From contig NZ_CANMDB010000006.1 of assembly GCF_947496515.1 (NCBI RefSeq), forward strand, positions 62,001-126,000: DNA of 64,000 nucleotides, written 5' to 3'. The position numbers and the translations under genes were made by a program. The number at the start of each line of letters is the position of its first letter. The first letter of the stretch is position 1. The DNA is from an uncultured Roseobacter sp. (GTDB lineage Bacteria > Pseudomonadota > Alphaproteobacteria > Rhodobacterales > Rhodobacteraceae). The notes beneath the pieces are model-generated. The model saw only the letters and a program-made list of their open reading frames with translations, did not search any database and was not told where the DNA came from. Positions 18,274 to 27,579 of this stretch are shown here, piece by piece.

Positions 18274-19376
18274 GCACGCCGGACCGGTTTATGGTGCTTG
18301 CGCTGTCGCTGGGACGGCGCGGGCAGGGGCGGACCTGGCCGAACCCCGCTGTCGGGTGTGTCATCGTCAAGGACGGCCGTATCGTCGGGCGCGGTTGGAC
18401 GCAGCCGGGCGGCAGGCCTCACGCCGAGGCCGTGGCTCTGGCGCAGGCCGGAACCCATGCGCGGGGCGCGGATGTATATGTCTCACTGGAACCCTGCGCC
18501 CATCATGGCGAGACACCGCCCTGCGCACAGGCGCTGATTGACGCGGGTGTCGCGCGCGTCTGGGTGGCGACGGGCGATCCCGATCCGCGGGTCGCGGGTC
18601 AAGGTTTGGAGATGTTGCGCGCCGCCGGGATCACCGTGGAGACGGGGCTCTTGGCAACCGAGGCCGCGCAGGACAACGCAGGCTTTCTGGGCCGGGTCGC
18701 TTCAGACCGGCCTTTCGTCACGCTGAAACTGGCCAGCAGTTTCGACGGGCGCATCGCCACCGCCACCTCCGAGAGTAAATGGATCACGGGCCCTCTGGCG
18801 CGGCGGTATGTGCATGGGCTGCGCGCCCGGCATGATGCCGTGATGGTCGGCGGCGGCACGGCGCGCAAGGATGATCCGGGGTTGACCATGCGCGATCTTG
18901 GTACGGGCTGGCAGCCCGTTCGGGTCGTGATCAGCCGACGGCTTGATCTGCCGCTGATGAGCACGCTGGCCCGCACCGCCCGCGAGGTGCCGGTGATCCT
19001 GTGCTACGGTCAGGACGCCGATCCAACGCTGCGACAGACCTGGGTGGATCTGGGGGCGACGCTGCTGCCCTGTGCGGCCTCCGGCGGTCAGCTGGACCCA
19101 CAGGACATCCTGCGGCAACTGGCTGGCCACGGGTTGACCCGGATCTTTTGTGAAGGCGGCAGTGCGTTGGCCGCCAGCCTGATTGAGGGTGATCTGGTGG
19201 ATCAGCTGGTCGGGTTTACCGCCGGTCTTGCCATCGGAGCAGAGGGGCTGCCGTCCGTCGGTGCGCTCGGGTTGGGGCGGTTGGCCGCCGCTCGGCGTTT
19301 CGATCTGATCGAGACGCGGGGCATCGGACCGGATGTGATGCATGTCTGGCGACGCCGAAACGAAGCAGCTGTGTAA
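18270..19376 (+). CDS. ribD: Bifunctional riboflavin biosynthesis deaminase/reductase RibD
   Basis: Catalyses deamination of the pyrimidine intermediate formed from GTP and then reduction of its ribose side chain. The N-terminal deaminase domain shows the zinc motif HAEAVAL and [12 protein letters not shown]. The C-terminal reductase domain follows from about residue 145 ([26 protein letters not shown]). It is 368 aa, the standard length. It starts with GTG overlapping nrdR. The rest of the pathway (ribE, ribB, ribH) lies beyond an inverted capsule cluster. Confidence 0.96.
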   Translation: MSTPDRFMVLALSLGRRGQGRTWPNPAVGCVIVKDGRIVGRGWTQPGGRPHAEAVALAQAGTHARGADVYVSLEPCAHHGETPPCAQALIDAGVARVWVATGDPDPRVAGQGLEMLRAAGITVETGLLATEAAQDNAGFLGRVASDRPFVTLKLASSFDGRIATATSESKWITGPLARRYVHGLRARHDAVMVGGGTARKDDPGLTMRDLGTGWQPVRVVISRRLDLPLMSTLARTAREVPVILCYGQDADPTLRQTWVDLGATLLPCAASGGQLDPQDILRQLAGHGLTRIFCEGGSALAASLIEGDLVDQLVGFTAGLAIGAEGLPSVGALGLGRLAAARRFDLIETRGIGPDVMHVWRRRNEAAV

Positions 19377-19412
19377 GCCTGCGCCAATCGCGGGCTCCGA
19401 GGCAATCCACAG

Positions 19413-21497
19413 CTACCGCCGCCAGAGCCATGCCTGCCCGGCAAATCGCCTCTGCAACACCGACAGCATCAGGAGCGTGAGCCCCCGCTGCGGCGCATGG
19501 CCTTCCGCAAGCCGCGCCACGACGACCTCTACGGGGCAGGGCAGGCCACTCACGGGATCCACATAGCGGGGGTAGTCGATCAACGTTGCATGGACAAGAC
19601 CGGGCAGATCGGGCCGCGCCGTGCGCCTTGCGGGCGGTGTGCCGCGGTCGTCGGTCAGACCCCAGCCTGCATAGAAAGGTGCCCCCGTGGTGGTTACCGG
19701 GACGCCGCGCAGCAGTGCTTCGAACCCCAAAAGCGACGTCATTGTCCAAACGCGGTCCACCGCCGCCAGCAACGCCGGTACCGACGCCTCGCGCGCCACA
19801 TAGTCAGCCAGACCGGTGGTGTCACAAGCGCCCGGACGCAGGCCCGCTTCCACATCCGGATGGGGTTTGTAGATGATCCGGGCGTCAGGATGCGCCGCGC
19901 GCGCGGCGCGCAGCAGATCTACGTTGCGCCGCAGCTCTCCGGCACCCGTCAGGACGGAGGCGTCGTCTTCCACCTGACCCGCAACCAGAATGCGCGGGCC
20001 GTCGGGCAAGGGGGCGGTGGTGCCGCCGAGTGTGTATTTCGTCACGCCTGTGTCGGTCAGCTGCGTGATCAGCGCCTGGGCACGCTGTCGCTGGTCCTGG
20101 CGCAGTTCTGCCCGCGCCGCGATCCACTGCTCCAATCGGCTGGGCTGCGCGGGATCGTAGTATATGCCCATATCATCCGCGACGAGCGACAGGGGCGGTA
20201 CCAGATCGGCGCCGAGCCCGCGGGAGCGCAGGAACCCTTCCTCGATTTTCACAGCGGTGCTGTCCTGCGCGGTCGCTTGCGCGGCCCAGACCATGGGGCG
20301 GCGGGTTCCGGGCTGCTCTGCCTTGCCGAAACGGACGGGTTTGTGCAGCCCAAAAATGCGCTGTAGCGGTTTGCGTTTCCAACGGCGCATGCCCGAGGCG
20401 ACCCAGCCGTGGCGATCTTCGCGCCAGCACCGGGCGCTGGCGGCCAGCGCTTCGATCACCGTCTCAAGATCGCACAACCGGTCGCGGAAAGGGTCGTACC
20501 AGACCGGGTAGAGGATCAGGGCCGCAGCGCAGAGCTGTTGCGCGCTCAGGCGCCGTTGCCGCCGTGCGACGGGGGCCGCATCGTCGCTCAGCCCCCATCC
20601 GGCGTAGAAGGGCTGGCCGAAGACACAGGGCCGGTGCCCCGCGAGGATGGCCTCGAACCCCAGCTGAGAGGATACCGTGTAGACAGCCGCGGCTCCCTCC
20701 AGCAGGTCCCAGGGGCTGAGCGGGTCGTCGGCCAGTGTCACCTTTGCGCCCGCGTCCCCTGCGCCAAAGTGGCCGGTGCGAAATCCTGCGGCGGTTTCGG
20801 GATGGGTCTTGATCACGATGGGCCGGTCGGGGTGTGCGGACCGTGCCGCTGCCAACATTTCCGCAAAGGTGGTCGCATCCGCCCCGCTGGCGGTAACAGA
20901 GGCATCGCCGCGGGTCTGATCGACCACCAGCACATAGCCGGGGGTAGGGCAGGGCATCCCGGGATCCGTGGCGCTGTATTTGCTCACATGGGCTTCGCGC
21001 ATCCTCAGACGTGCGGTGTCGGCGGCCTCGAGCAGATCTGCATCATCCAGCGGATGCGTAGCCAGCAGATGCTCCAGTTCGCTGGGCCGGGCGGGATCAT
21101 AGTGCACGCCGCGGCGGTCGATCAGCAGCCCCACGGGTGGCTCGCCCGCCCGGCCCGGGTGCAGCGAGCGCAACCACGCGTCCTCGATCCACAGCACGCC
21201 CGCCCCGCGCCGCGCGGCCATGCGCATGCCCCGCTGCGCCGTGGGGCGCATGCCCCAGACGCCGACCATGTCCTGCGGTGACGGCAGGCCGAGGCGCAGG
21301 TCATACCCGCTCAGATCTAGGATGCGCCGGATGCGCCGCTGGGTGAGAAACCCGCCGCTGTAGGTGTAGAGCCTTTGCCGCCCCGTTCCGGGGCCAGCTG
21401 GCTGCTCCCCCGCCTGGCTCAGTTCGCGGCCAGTTGGTCGATGGACGCCACGGGCTGGATCAGCGACCCGAAGACAGCCGCGACGGCCTTGTTCCAT
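19413..21497 (-). CDS. kpsC: Capsule Kdo-linker glycosyltransferase KpsC-like
   Basis: A 694-aa, two-domain protein of the KpsC/LipA family, which adds alternating Kdo residues to the lipid anchor of group 2-type capsules. Duplication is visible: FGQPFYAGWGL near residue 293 and GAPFYAGWGL near residue 605, each preceded by YTVSSQLGFEA- or WTMTSLLGFEA-type motifs. The only good in-frame ATG (21497) overlaps the upstream exporter gene by 79 bases. Family similarity begins near RLYTYSGGF, so the true start may be a rarer codon closer to 21425. It is in operon with the Wza/KpsD-type gene. Confidence 0.9.
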   Translation of the reverse strand: MEQGRRGCLRVADPARGVHRPTGRELSQAGEQPAGPGTGRQRLYTYSGGFLTQRRIRRILDLSGYDLRLGLPSPQDMVGVWGMRPTAQRGMRMAARRGAGVLWIEDAWLRSLHPGRAGEPPVGLLIDRRGVHYDPARPSELEHLLATHPLDDADLLEAADTARLRMREAHVSKYSATDPGMPCPTPGYVLVVDQTRGDASVTASGADATTFAEMLAAARSAHPDRPIVIKTHPETAAGFRTGHFGAGDAGAKVTLADDPLSPWDLLEGAAAVYTVSSQLGFEAILAGHRPCVFGQPFYAGWGLSDDAAPVARRQRRLSAQQLCAAALILYPVWYDPFRDRLCDLETVIEALAASARCWREDRHGWVASGMRRWKRKPLQRIFGLHKPVRFGKAEQPGTRRPMVWAAQATAQDSTAVKIEEGFLRSRGLGADLVPPLSLVADDMGIYYDPAQPSRLEQWIAARAELRQDQRQRAQALITQLTDTGVTKYTLGGTTAPLPDGPRILVAGQVEDDASVLTGAGELRRNVDLLRAARAAHPDARIIYKPHPDVEAGLRPGACDTTGLADYVAREASVPALLAAVDRVWTMTSLLGFEALLRGVPVTTTGAPFYAGWGLTDDRGTPPARRTARPDLPGLVHATLIDYPRYVDPVSGLPCPVEVVVARLAEGHAPQRGLTLLMLSVLQRRFAGQAWLWRR

Positions 21498-22555
21498 TGG
21501 GCGAGCGGCGCTTCGGTGACGTAGATCGTGTCGCCGTCGCGGATCACGAAGTCGCGGGCGACGAACATGCCGTTGGGCTCTGTCAGGTCCAAAAGGTAAA
21601 TCATCCGCTGCGCGCCGATCAGATCATTGCGCCCCAGCACTTGCGCGGCAATCTCGGGCGGCTCGTTGCGAAAGACAAAGACACCGGTGGGGTCCGAGGT
21701 GGCCGAGACCAGCCCGCCCACCTGGGCAATGGCCTCCAGCGCAGAGAGGTTCTGGGACTGGAACGGCACGCGCGCCTGCGCACCGGTCGCACCCAGAGCC
21801 GTGAAGGAGCGGGTGTCTTCCTCTACGAGGATCCTGTCGCCACCGCGCAGCGCGATGTCGAGATCCGGGTGACTGTAGAGATCCTGAAACCAGACCTGGC
21901 TGCGCTGTGCGCCGCGGATCACGGTCACCTGAGCGATCTCAGGCTCGATCGTGACGCCGCCCGCGCGCGCCAGCATGGTGGAGAGTGTGCGCGTCGGGCG
22001 TTCGATGGCGTAGACACCCTGGCCCGTGACTGCGCCGGTCAGGGACACGGTGGAGCCATCACCTGCCTGACGGCGGACCTCAACCTGCGGATCGGGCGTT
22101 TGATCCTCCAGCCTGCGGGTGATGATGCGCCGGATCGCCTCTGGCGAGTTGCCCGCGGCCCGGATGCGCCCGGCGTAGGGCACAAAGATAAAGCCGTCGC
22201 CGTCCACCTGCACGCTTTCCAGCAGGGTGGCGTTGCTGACCTCATTGGCCAGTAGCCCGTCGTCCACATTCTCCCAGATGGTCAGGCCGAGGATGTCGCC
22301 GGGGCGGATGGTGTCTGATCCGATCCGGGGCGCATTCTTGAAGCTGTCGGAGAAGCCCAGTGCGGGGGTGACCGCGATGGCGCGTGTCACGCGGTCGTCG
22401 GCTGCAACAACGAAGGCGTCGCCTTGTTTCTGAACGGAGCCTTTGAAAATCTGGCGCTTGTTCGGACCCACATGGGGCAAACCGCAGGCGGCAAGCACCG
22501 AAAGCGCTGTGATCAGCGCCACGGGACGGGCCCACCGAAAACCGTAAGTTATCAC
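21419..22555 (-). CDS. Capsular polysaccharide export lipoprotein (Wza/KpsD-type)
   Basis: A 378-aa periplasmic/outer-membrane polysaccharide export protein. A lipoprotein signal with lipobox LAAC is near residue 24. A Poly_export domain (SDTIRPGDILGLTIWENVDDG) is followed by SLBB-type repeats (VSLTGAVTGQGVYAIERPTRTL). It would form the outer-membrane channel for capsule. It overlaps kpsC, and kpsS lies upstream on the same strand. The inner-membrane ABC transporter genes (kpsM, kpsT, kpsE) are not in this window. Confidence 0.9.
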   Translation of the reverse strand: MITYGFRWARPVALITALSVLAACGLPHVGPNKRQIFKGSVQKQGDAFVVAADDRVTRAIAVTPALGFSDSFKNAPRIGSDTIRPGDILGLTIWENVDDGLLANEVSNATLLESVQVDGDGFIFVPYAGRIRAAGNSPEAIRRIITRRLEDQTPDPQVEVRRQAGDGSTVSLTGAVTGQGVYAIERPTRTLSTMLARAGGVTIEPEIAQVTVIRGAQRSQVWFQDLYSHPDLDIALRGGDRILVEEDTRSFTALGATGAQARVPFQSQNLSALEAIAQVGGLVSATSDPTGVFVFRNEPPEIAAQVLGRNDLIGAQRMIYLLDLTEPNGMFVARDFVIRDGDTIYVTEAPLAQWNKAVAAVFGSLIQPVASIDQLAAN

Positions 22556-22669
22556 TGCTGGGTCTCCTCGACCACTTCGAATTCTGCCTCGGGTGCCGTT
22601 ATTTTCCGGCTATTATCATGAAGAATAGCGTCTTATGCCCTGAAAATCCACTGTTTCGCGCGGGCGTCA

Positions 22670-23986
22670 TCACTCGACAACACGCAACTGTTGCCGCTGC
22701 GCCGCGCTTGCGGCCGTATGGGCCAGGTAACGATCTTGGTCGGATACCATCAGATCGACCATCTGGCGCAGCAGTTTGGCGCGCCCGCGCCCGGAATAAT
22801 AGCTGCCGGGAACCTGGCTGGTTTGCAGCAGAAAACGGCTGAAGGTGCGGTAGGTGGCGGGATCAGGGGGCACTGGATCGGCAAAGAATTCTGGCAGCGG
22901 CTGGTCTGAGACAAGCCCCGGCTGGTTGTAGACCGCGCGGCCGAGGGCCTTGAGCGGGATACCGCGCCACAGCGCCTGTTGACCGGCGGTCGAGTTCACG
23001 GTGACAGCACTGCGCGCATCCTGCAGCACGCCCGCAAGCTTGCCGCCGCGCAGGTAGCGGACACGCGCACCCACACCCTGCGCGCGCGCCAGCCGCCGGA
23101 TGTCGCGACGCAGCGGGACACGCCCATCCTCCAGCGGATGAGCCTTGAAGACGAGGTGATGATGCGCGGGCGCGCCCGCCGCAAATCCTGCGATGATCTG
23201 CGTCAGCACCTGCTCTTGTGTCTCAAAGGAACTATGCGCCCTGAAGGAGGCATCATGCTCAAGCTGCAAAAGGGCGATATGATAGGGAAAACCGCCGTGC
23301 TTGATCCGAAAGGTGGCCAGTCGCCGTTCCAGACCTTGCAGCGGCATCAGCAGCAAGCGTCGCAGGTAGAGCCAGAATTCCTGCCGGGCGTTCAGGCTGC
23401 GGTGGGGGCGAAATGCCGGGTAGCCGCGGTTCAAGCCGATTACACAGGCATGGTAGAGTGCGCCGTAAAACACATGGCTGCGCATATTGCCCCAGTGTCC
23501 GGGGGGCACGGTCGGCGTCCCTTTCGGGTGGGCCGCGCGCATCTCTTCCAACGACATCCGCATCAGAGGCGAATGCCCGTTGGAGCCGCCGCGTTCATAG
23601 GTGACCCAGTAAGGTCGCAAGTACCCTTCTTCGAACACATGCACCGTCAGCCCGCGTGCGCGGGCCGTGGTGATTGCCTGTGCGTGCATCCACCGGGTAT
23701 CACCATAGACTACCAGATCGGTCACGCTGTGCTTGCTCAGAGCCTCTTCGAGAAAATCCGGCCACTGCGCCCGTGTCGCCCGAAAGGCCATATAGTGCGA
23801 TCCATCCGGCCAGAACGCCCTGTCTCCGGCGTTGAAGCCGATGCGCCAGGCGGTGGCTCCGGCGTGGCGAAGCCTTTTGGCCAGCTGCGCAAAGAACGGC
23901 CCGTGTGGTCCTTGCAGAAACAGAAAGACGCGGCCCTTGCCGGTCTCGGTAGGCAAGCGGGTGGGGAGGTGCGTCACTTCTGTCAT
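22670..23986 (-). CDS. kpsS: Capsule biosynthesis/export protein KpsS-like
   Basis: A 438-aa KpsS/LipB-family protein, which in group 2 capsules transfers the first Kdo to lyso-phosphatidylglycerol. Motifs include VFLFLQGPHGPFFAQLA at the start, VHVFEEGYLRPYWVTYERGG in the centre, and TVNSTAGQQALWRGIPLKALG. It is the first of three minus-strand capsule genes and is separated from the exporter gene by about 114 bases. It is divergent from ribE, and a shared 121-base intergenic region serves both. Confidence 0.9.
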   Translation of the reverse strand: MTEVTHLPTRLPTETGKGRVFLFLQGPHGPFFAQLAKRLRHAGATAWRIGFNAGDRAFWPDGSHYMAFRATRAQWPDFLEEALSKHSVTDLVVYGDTRWMHAQAITTARARGLTVHVFEEGYLRPYWVTYERGGSNGHSPLMRMSLEEMRAAHPKGTPTVPPGHWGNMRSHVFYGALYHACVIGLNRGYPAFRPHRSLNARQEFWLYLRRLLLMPLQGLERRLATFRIKHGGFPYHIALLQLEHDASFRAHSSFETQEQVLTQIIAGFAAGAPAHHHLVFKAHPLEDGRVPLRRDIRRLARAQGVGARVRYLRGGKLAGVLQDARSAVTVNSTAGQQALWRGIPLKALGRAVYNQPGLVSDQPLPEFFADPVPPDPATYRTFSRFLLQTSQVPGSYYSGRGRAKLLRQMVDLMVSDQDRYLAHTAASAAQRQQLRVVE

Positions 23987-24107
23987 GTCGCTTTTTCCTG
24001 TCAGCCACCTGCGTTATGTCATCGGCGCAGGGATGCAGCAAGGGCGGGGCTTGTCAGCGGCAGGACCCGGGGTTACCTCAGCTTCCAAGACAGCAAGGAG
24101 CGCGCGC

Positions 24108-24701
24108 ATGTTCACCGGCATCATCACAGACATCGGCACCATAACCGAGCTGACGCCCGAGGGTGATCTGCGGGCGCGCATCCGGACAGGCTATGACACC
24201 GGCGGCATCGACCTCGGTGCCTCGATTGCGTCGGATGGTGTCTGCCTGACGGTCGTTGATCTTGGTCCTGACTGGTACGAGGTTCAGATCAGCGCCGAGA
24301 CCGTGAGCAAGACCAATATCGCGGGTTGGCAGACCGGCGCCCGCATCAATCTGGAACGCGCGCTGCGGGTGGGGGACGAGCTTGGCGGCCACATCGTTTC
24401 GGGTCATGTGGACGGTGTGGCGGAGGTCGTTTCGGTGACCGAGGAGGGCGATAGTACCCGCGTCGTGCTGCGGGCGCCGCAAGATCTCGCGCGGTTCATC
24501 GCGCCCAAGGGGTCCGTGGCGCTCAACGGCACCTCGCTCACGGTCAATGAGGTCGATGGCACTGATTTCGGCATCAACTTCATCCCCCACACCAAGGTCG
24601 CAACCACCTGGGGCGATGTGGCGGTGGGTGACCGGGTGAACCTGGAGATCGACACGCTGGCCCGTTACGTGGCGCGACTGGCCGAAATGCCGCGGGAGTA
24701 G
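24108..24701 (+). CDS. ribE: Riboflavin synthase alpha chain
   Basis: Dismutates two molecules of 6,7-dimethyl-8-ribityllumazine to riboflavin. The 197-aa protein begins MFTGIITDIG and shows the internal duplication of the family: SDGVCLTV in the first lumazine-binding barrel and LNGTSLTV in the second, with GHIVSGHVDGV between. AAGGAGCGCGCGC precedes the ATG. No FMN riboswitch is seen upstream. The start at 24108 fits the family N-terminus exactly; the longer frame from 23832 is not coding. Confidence 0.97.
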   Translation: MFTGIITDIGTITELTPEGDLRARIRTGYDTGGIDLGASIASDGVCLTVVDLGPDWYEVQISAETVSKTNIAGWQTGARINLERALRVGDELGGHIVSGHVDGVAEVVSVTEEGDSTRVVLRAPQDLARFIAPKGSVALNGTSLTVNEVDGTDFGINFIPHTKVATTWGDVAVGDRVNLEIDTLARYVARLAEMPRE

Positions 24702-24776
24702 GCTGCCCCGCCGCTGGCCAAGGCCCTGCCGCTGCGGTATGAGCCAGCCCAGATGCAAGGAAAAGGCACGCGCGCC

Positions 24777-25901
24777 ATGAGCTTTGAGACCCCCGGACCG
24801 ATTGAGACTGATCTGCGTGCCCGTATTGCGCCCATCGAAGAGATCATCGAGGCCGCGCGTGCGGGCAAGATGTTCATCCTGGTCGATCACGAGGACCGCG
24901 AGAACGAGGGCGATCTGGTGATCCCGGCTGAGTTTGCCACCGCGGAGGTGATCAACTTCATGGCGATGCACGGGCGGGGGTTGATCTGCATGCCGCTGAC
25001 GGCTGCCCGCATCGATGAACTGGGTCTGCCGATGATGGCGGTGAACAACTCCTCGCGCCATGAGACGGCCTTTACCGTCTCGATCGAGGCGCGGGAGGGG
25101 GTGAGCACCGGGATCTCTGCGGCGGATCGCGCGCTGACCATCGGTGTCGCGATTTCGAGCCAGAGCGGGCCTGCGGATATCGCCACGCCGGGTCACGTCT
25201 TTCCGCTGCGCGCCCGTGACGGCGGCGTGCTAGTGCGTGCGGGTCATACGGAGGCGGCGGTGGACATCAGCCGTCTGGCCGGGCTGCACCCGTCGGGTGT
25301 GATCTGCGAGATCATGAAACCCGATGGCGAGATGGCGCGGTTGCCTGATCTGGTGGAATTTGCGGCGGAACACGATCTGAAGATCGGCACGATCAGCGAT
25401 CTGATCGCGTACCGGCTCAAGCACGACAACCTGCTGCGGCAACGCACCGAACGCACCGTCACCTCTGCCTACGGTGGCGAGTGGCTGATGCGGGTCTTCG
25501 CAGATGAGATCACCGGCACCGATCACGTGGTGCTCAGCAAGGGCGACATCACCGACGGCACACCGGTACTGGTCAGGACCCATGCGCTCAATGCGCTGGA
25601 GGATGTGCTGGGCCTGGGTCCCAGCCCGTCCGATGAGCTGCCGCGCGCCATGGAAATCATCGCCCGGGAAGGCCGCGGTGCGGTGCTTTTGTTCCGGGAG
25701 CCGCACCCGCGTCTGCGACTGGAAGAGGACGACGACGATGGCCCGCGCACGATCAAGCGCACCGGCGTCGGTGCACAGATCATGTCCAGCATGGGGCTGC
25801 GCGATCTGATCCTGCTGACCGACAGCCCCCAGACGAAGTATCTGGGGCTGGAGGCTTACAACCTGTCCATCGTGGGCACCCGCCCCATCACGGAAGGATA
25901 A
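24777..25901 (+). CDS. ribB: 3,4-dihydroxy-2-butanone-4-phosphate synthase with degenerate GTP cyclohydrolase II domain
   Basis: The N-terminal RibB domain (about residues 20-215) is intact: [28 protein letters not shown] and [22 protein letters not shown]. The C-terminal domain keeps the GTP cyclohydrolase II outline ([22 protein letters not shown]) but lacks the zinc-binding Cys residues and the RQEGRG catalytic motif. It reads THALNALED and FREPHPR where these should be. It should supply the four-carbon precursor only. The ATG at 24777 is preceded by AAGGAAAAGG; an ATG at 24753 is the alternative. Confidence 0.93.
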   Translation: MSFETPGPIETDLRARIAPIEEIIEAARAGKMFILVDHEDRENEGDLVIPAEFATAEVINFMAMHGRGLICMPLTAARIDELGLPMMAVNNSSRHETAFTVSIEAREGVSTGISAADRALTIGVAISSQSGPADIATPGHVFPLRARDGGVLVRAGHTEAAVDISRLAGLHPSGVICEIMKPDGEMARLPDLVEFAAEHDLKIGTISDLIAYRLKHDNLLRQRTERTVTSAYGGEWLMRVFADEITGTDHVVLSKGDITDGTPVLVRTHALNALEDVLGLGPSPSDELPRAMEIIAREGRGAVLLFREPHPRLRLEEDDDDGPRTIKRTGVGAQIMSSMGLRDLILLTDSPQTKYLGLEAYNLSIVGTRPITEG

Positions 25902-25904
25902 ACC

Positions 25905-26456
25905 ATGGCCGCTAATGAGCAGCATTACAGTCTGCCCCGTCCAGAATTCGACAAACCGGTCAAGATCCTGGTCGTGGTGGCGCCCTATTACAAGGACATC
26001 GCCGACAATCTGGTGACCGGCGCCAAGGCCGAGATCGAGGCGGCGGGTGCGACCTGGGATCTGGTGGAGATGCCCGGAGCGCTGGAAGTGCCGACAGCCA
26101 TCGGCATCTCGGACCGGCGCAGTAACTTCGACGGATATGTGGCTCTCGGCTGCGTGATCCGCGGCGAGACCACCCATTATGAAACGGTCTGCAATGACAG
26201 CAGCCGCGCGCTGCAGCTTCTGGGTCTGCAGGGGCTGTGCATCGGCAACGGTATCCTGACGGTGGAGACCCGGCAGCAGGCCGAGGTGCGCGCGGATCCG
26301 GACGGTCAGAACAAGGGCGGCGGGGCAGCGGCAGCGGCCTTGCATCTGGTCGCACTCGCCCGTAAGTGGGCGACCCAATCCAAGGGCATCGGTTTCAAGC
26401 CAAAGGGCCCGGAGATTCAAATCGCCAGCACAGAAGACGGATCCACCACTGCATGA
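25905..26456 (+). CDS. ribH: 6,7-dimethyl-8-ribityllumazine synthase
   Basis: Condenses the pyrimidine product of RibD with the RibB product to give the lumazine precursor of riboflavin. It is 183 aa. Conserved features are VVVAPYYKDIADNLV, the PGALEVPTAI substrate loop, GCVIRGETTHYE and GNGILTVETRQQAEVRA. It starts 3 bases after ribB, and its stop overlaps the nusB ATG (ATGA), so ribB-ribH-nusB is translationally linked. Confidence 0.97.
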   Translation: MAANEQHYSLPRPEFDKPVKILVVVAPYYKDIADNLVTGAKAEIEAAGATWDLVEMPGALEVPTAIGISDRRSNFDGYVALGCVIRGETTHYETVCNDSSRALQLLGLQGLCIGNGILTVETRQQAEVRADPDGQNKGGGAAAAALHLVALARKWATQSKGIGFKPKGPEIQIASTEDGSTTA

Positions 26457-26935
26457 GCACCCATCACGGCAATCTTTCCGGCAACCAGCGCCGCAAAATG
26501 AAGTCGGCGGCCCGGCTGTATGCAGTGCAGGCACTCTTTCAGATGGAGCATTCCTCGCAGACGGTCGAAGTCGTGCGGGCCGAGTTCCTCGATCACCGGT
26601 TCGGGGCGGTCTATGAGGGCACGGAAATGCTGGAGGGAGACATCGACCTCTTCGAGAGCGTTCTGGAACAGGCTGTTAACCATCAGGCAACAATCGATCA
26701 GATGACCGACCGTGCGCTTGTTGCGAAATGGCCCATCGGGCGGATTGATCCGACCCTGCGGGCGCTCTTTCGCGCGGCGGGGGCGGAGCTGACGCAAGGG
26801 CAGACGCCGCCGCGGGTGGTGATCACCGAATATGTGGATGTGGCGCGCGCGTTCTTCGAGGACGGCAAGGAGCCGCGATTTGTCAACGCGGTCCTCGATC
26901 ATATGGCACGTGAGGCACAACCCGGCGCATTTTGA
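26453..26935 (+). CDS. nusB: Transcription antitermination factor NusB
   Basis: A 160-aa NusB that binds boxA RNA with NusE/S10 in rRNA antitermination. Recognisable segments are RRKMKSAARLYAVQALFQME at the N-terminus, the central KWPIGRIDPTLRALFRAAGAEL and the C-terminal PRVVITEYVDVARAF...FVNAVLDHMA. I place the start at 26453, overlapping the ribH stop. ribH-nusB adjacency is widespread in proteobacteria. Confidence 0.97.
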   Translation: MSTHHGNLSGNQRRKMKSAARLYAVQALFQMEHSSQTVEVVRAEFLDHRFGAVYEGTEMLEGDIDLFESVLEQAVNHQATIDQMTDRALVAKWPIGRIDPTLRALFRAAGAELTQGQTPPRVVITEYVDVARAFFEDGKEPRFVNAVLDHMAREAQPGAF

Positions 26936-26978
26936 ATTCTGCGCAGGTCGCGTTAGGTTGACCTGAAAGGAGATCGTC

Positions 26979-27314
26979 ATGTCCAAGAAAACAACACCCC
27001 GCGTCGTTAAACTATATGTGCGCAGTGCGATCACGGGGTTCGTCGCCGCAGGCGGCTTCGTGGCCCTTGTCCTATGGCTGAACATCGCCAATCTCGGCCA
27101 TCTCGTTGCGGGATCCGATATTGCGGTCATGGCGGTCGGGGTCTTCTGGGTTCTGAACGGCATCGTGTTCTCCGGCGTGCAGTTCGCCTGGGCCATTACA
27201 GCCATGGCCGAACCGACCGGCGATGGCGGCAGCGGCGGACACGCGCCGGGCATCGCGGTGCCGGTGCCTGCACTCGCACAGGGTGCGAAAGAACGTCGCT
27301 CCTCACTTTTGTGA
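26979..27314 (+). CDS. Small two-helix membrane protein
   Basis: A 111-aa protein with a basic N-terminus (KKTTPRVVKLYVR), two hydrophobic helices (about residues 14-34 and 45-75) and a polar C-terminal tail with glycine-rich and alanine-rich segments. AAAGGAGATCGTC precedes the ATG. It follows nusB by 43 bases. No named family is recognised. The strong ribosome site and coherent membrane topology argue that it is real. Confidence 0.75.
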   Translation: MSKKTTPRVVKLYVRSAITGFVAAGGFVALVLWLNIANLGHLVAGSDIAVMAVGVFWVLNGIVFSGVQFAWAITAMAEPTGDGGSGGHAPGIAVPVPALAQGAKERRSSLL

Positions 27315-27373
27315 TGGCCTGCCTCTGGACATTCTCGGACGAGATGCCATTTTTATCTCAAAGGAGATCAAAG

Positions 27374-27487
27374 ATGATCGAACAATTCTTGGACCGTATC
27401 CGCAGTTTTTTTGCGCAGCCACAGCAGGATGAGCTGTTGATCCGGGTTCGCGTCGACGAAAAACGCTCCCTTTACAAACGCCGCTGA
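27374..27487 (+). CDS. 37-aa small protein
   Basis: A short open frame starting MIEQFLDRIRSFFAQPQQ and ending in a basic KRSLYKRR. It has a near-perfect AAGGAG ribosome site 8 bases before the ATG, directly after the two-helix membrane gene (59-base gap). The N-terminal half would be an amphipathic helix. It is short and lacks a known family, so it rests on the ribosome site and composition only. Confidence 0.5.
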   Translation: MIEQFLDRIRSFFAQPQQDELLIRVRVDEKRSLYKRR

Positions 27488-27512
27488 GCGGTCTCAAAGA
27501 TCCAAATTTCTG

Positions 27513-27553
27513 GCGGGCTGGTGTGACGGGCCCGCAGCAACCGTTTGGTTTTT
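27513..27553 (+). terminator. Terminator-like hairpins after the 37-aa gene
   Basis: GCGGGC (27513-27518) pairs with GCCCGC (27530-27535). A smaller AACC/GGTT hairpin follows, then a run of five T residues at 27549-27553. This could stop transcription from the nusB-side genes before mmcB. Confidence 0.4.
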
Positions 27554-27563
27554 ATTCCCGAGG

Positions 27564-27579
27564 ACCTGTATATACAGGT
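27564..27579. repeat. 16-base perfect palindrome ACCTGTATATACAGGT
   Basis: A perfectly symmetric 16-mer in the non-coding stretch before mmcB, AT-rich at its centre. The symmetry suits a dimeric regulator, but it does not match the alphaproteobacterial LexA box, and the CTGT to ACAG spacing is 4 rather than the 8 of the E. coli LexA box. A second inverted repeat (ACTGG...CCAGT) lies nearby around 27643-27660. Confidence 0.6.

Noticed and set aside
24002-24107. Possible FMN riboswitch before ribE
   Set aside because: The conserved RFN-element blocks are not recognisable in this 106-base leader.
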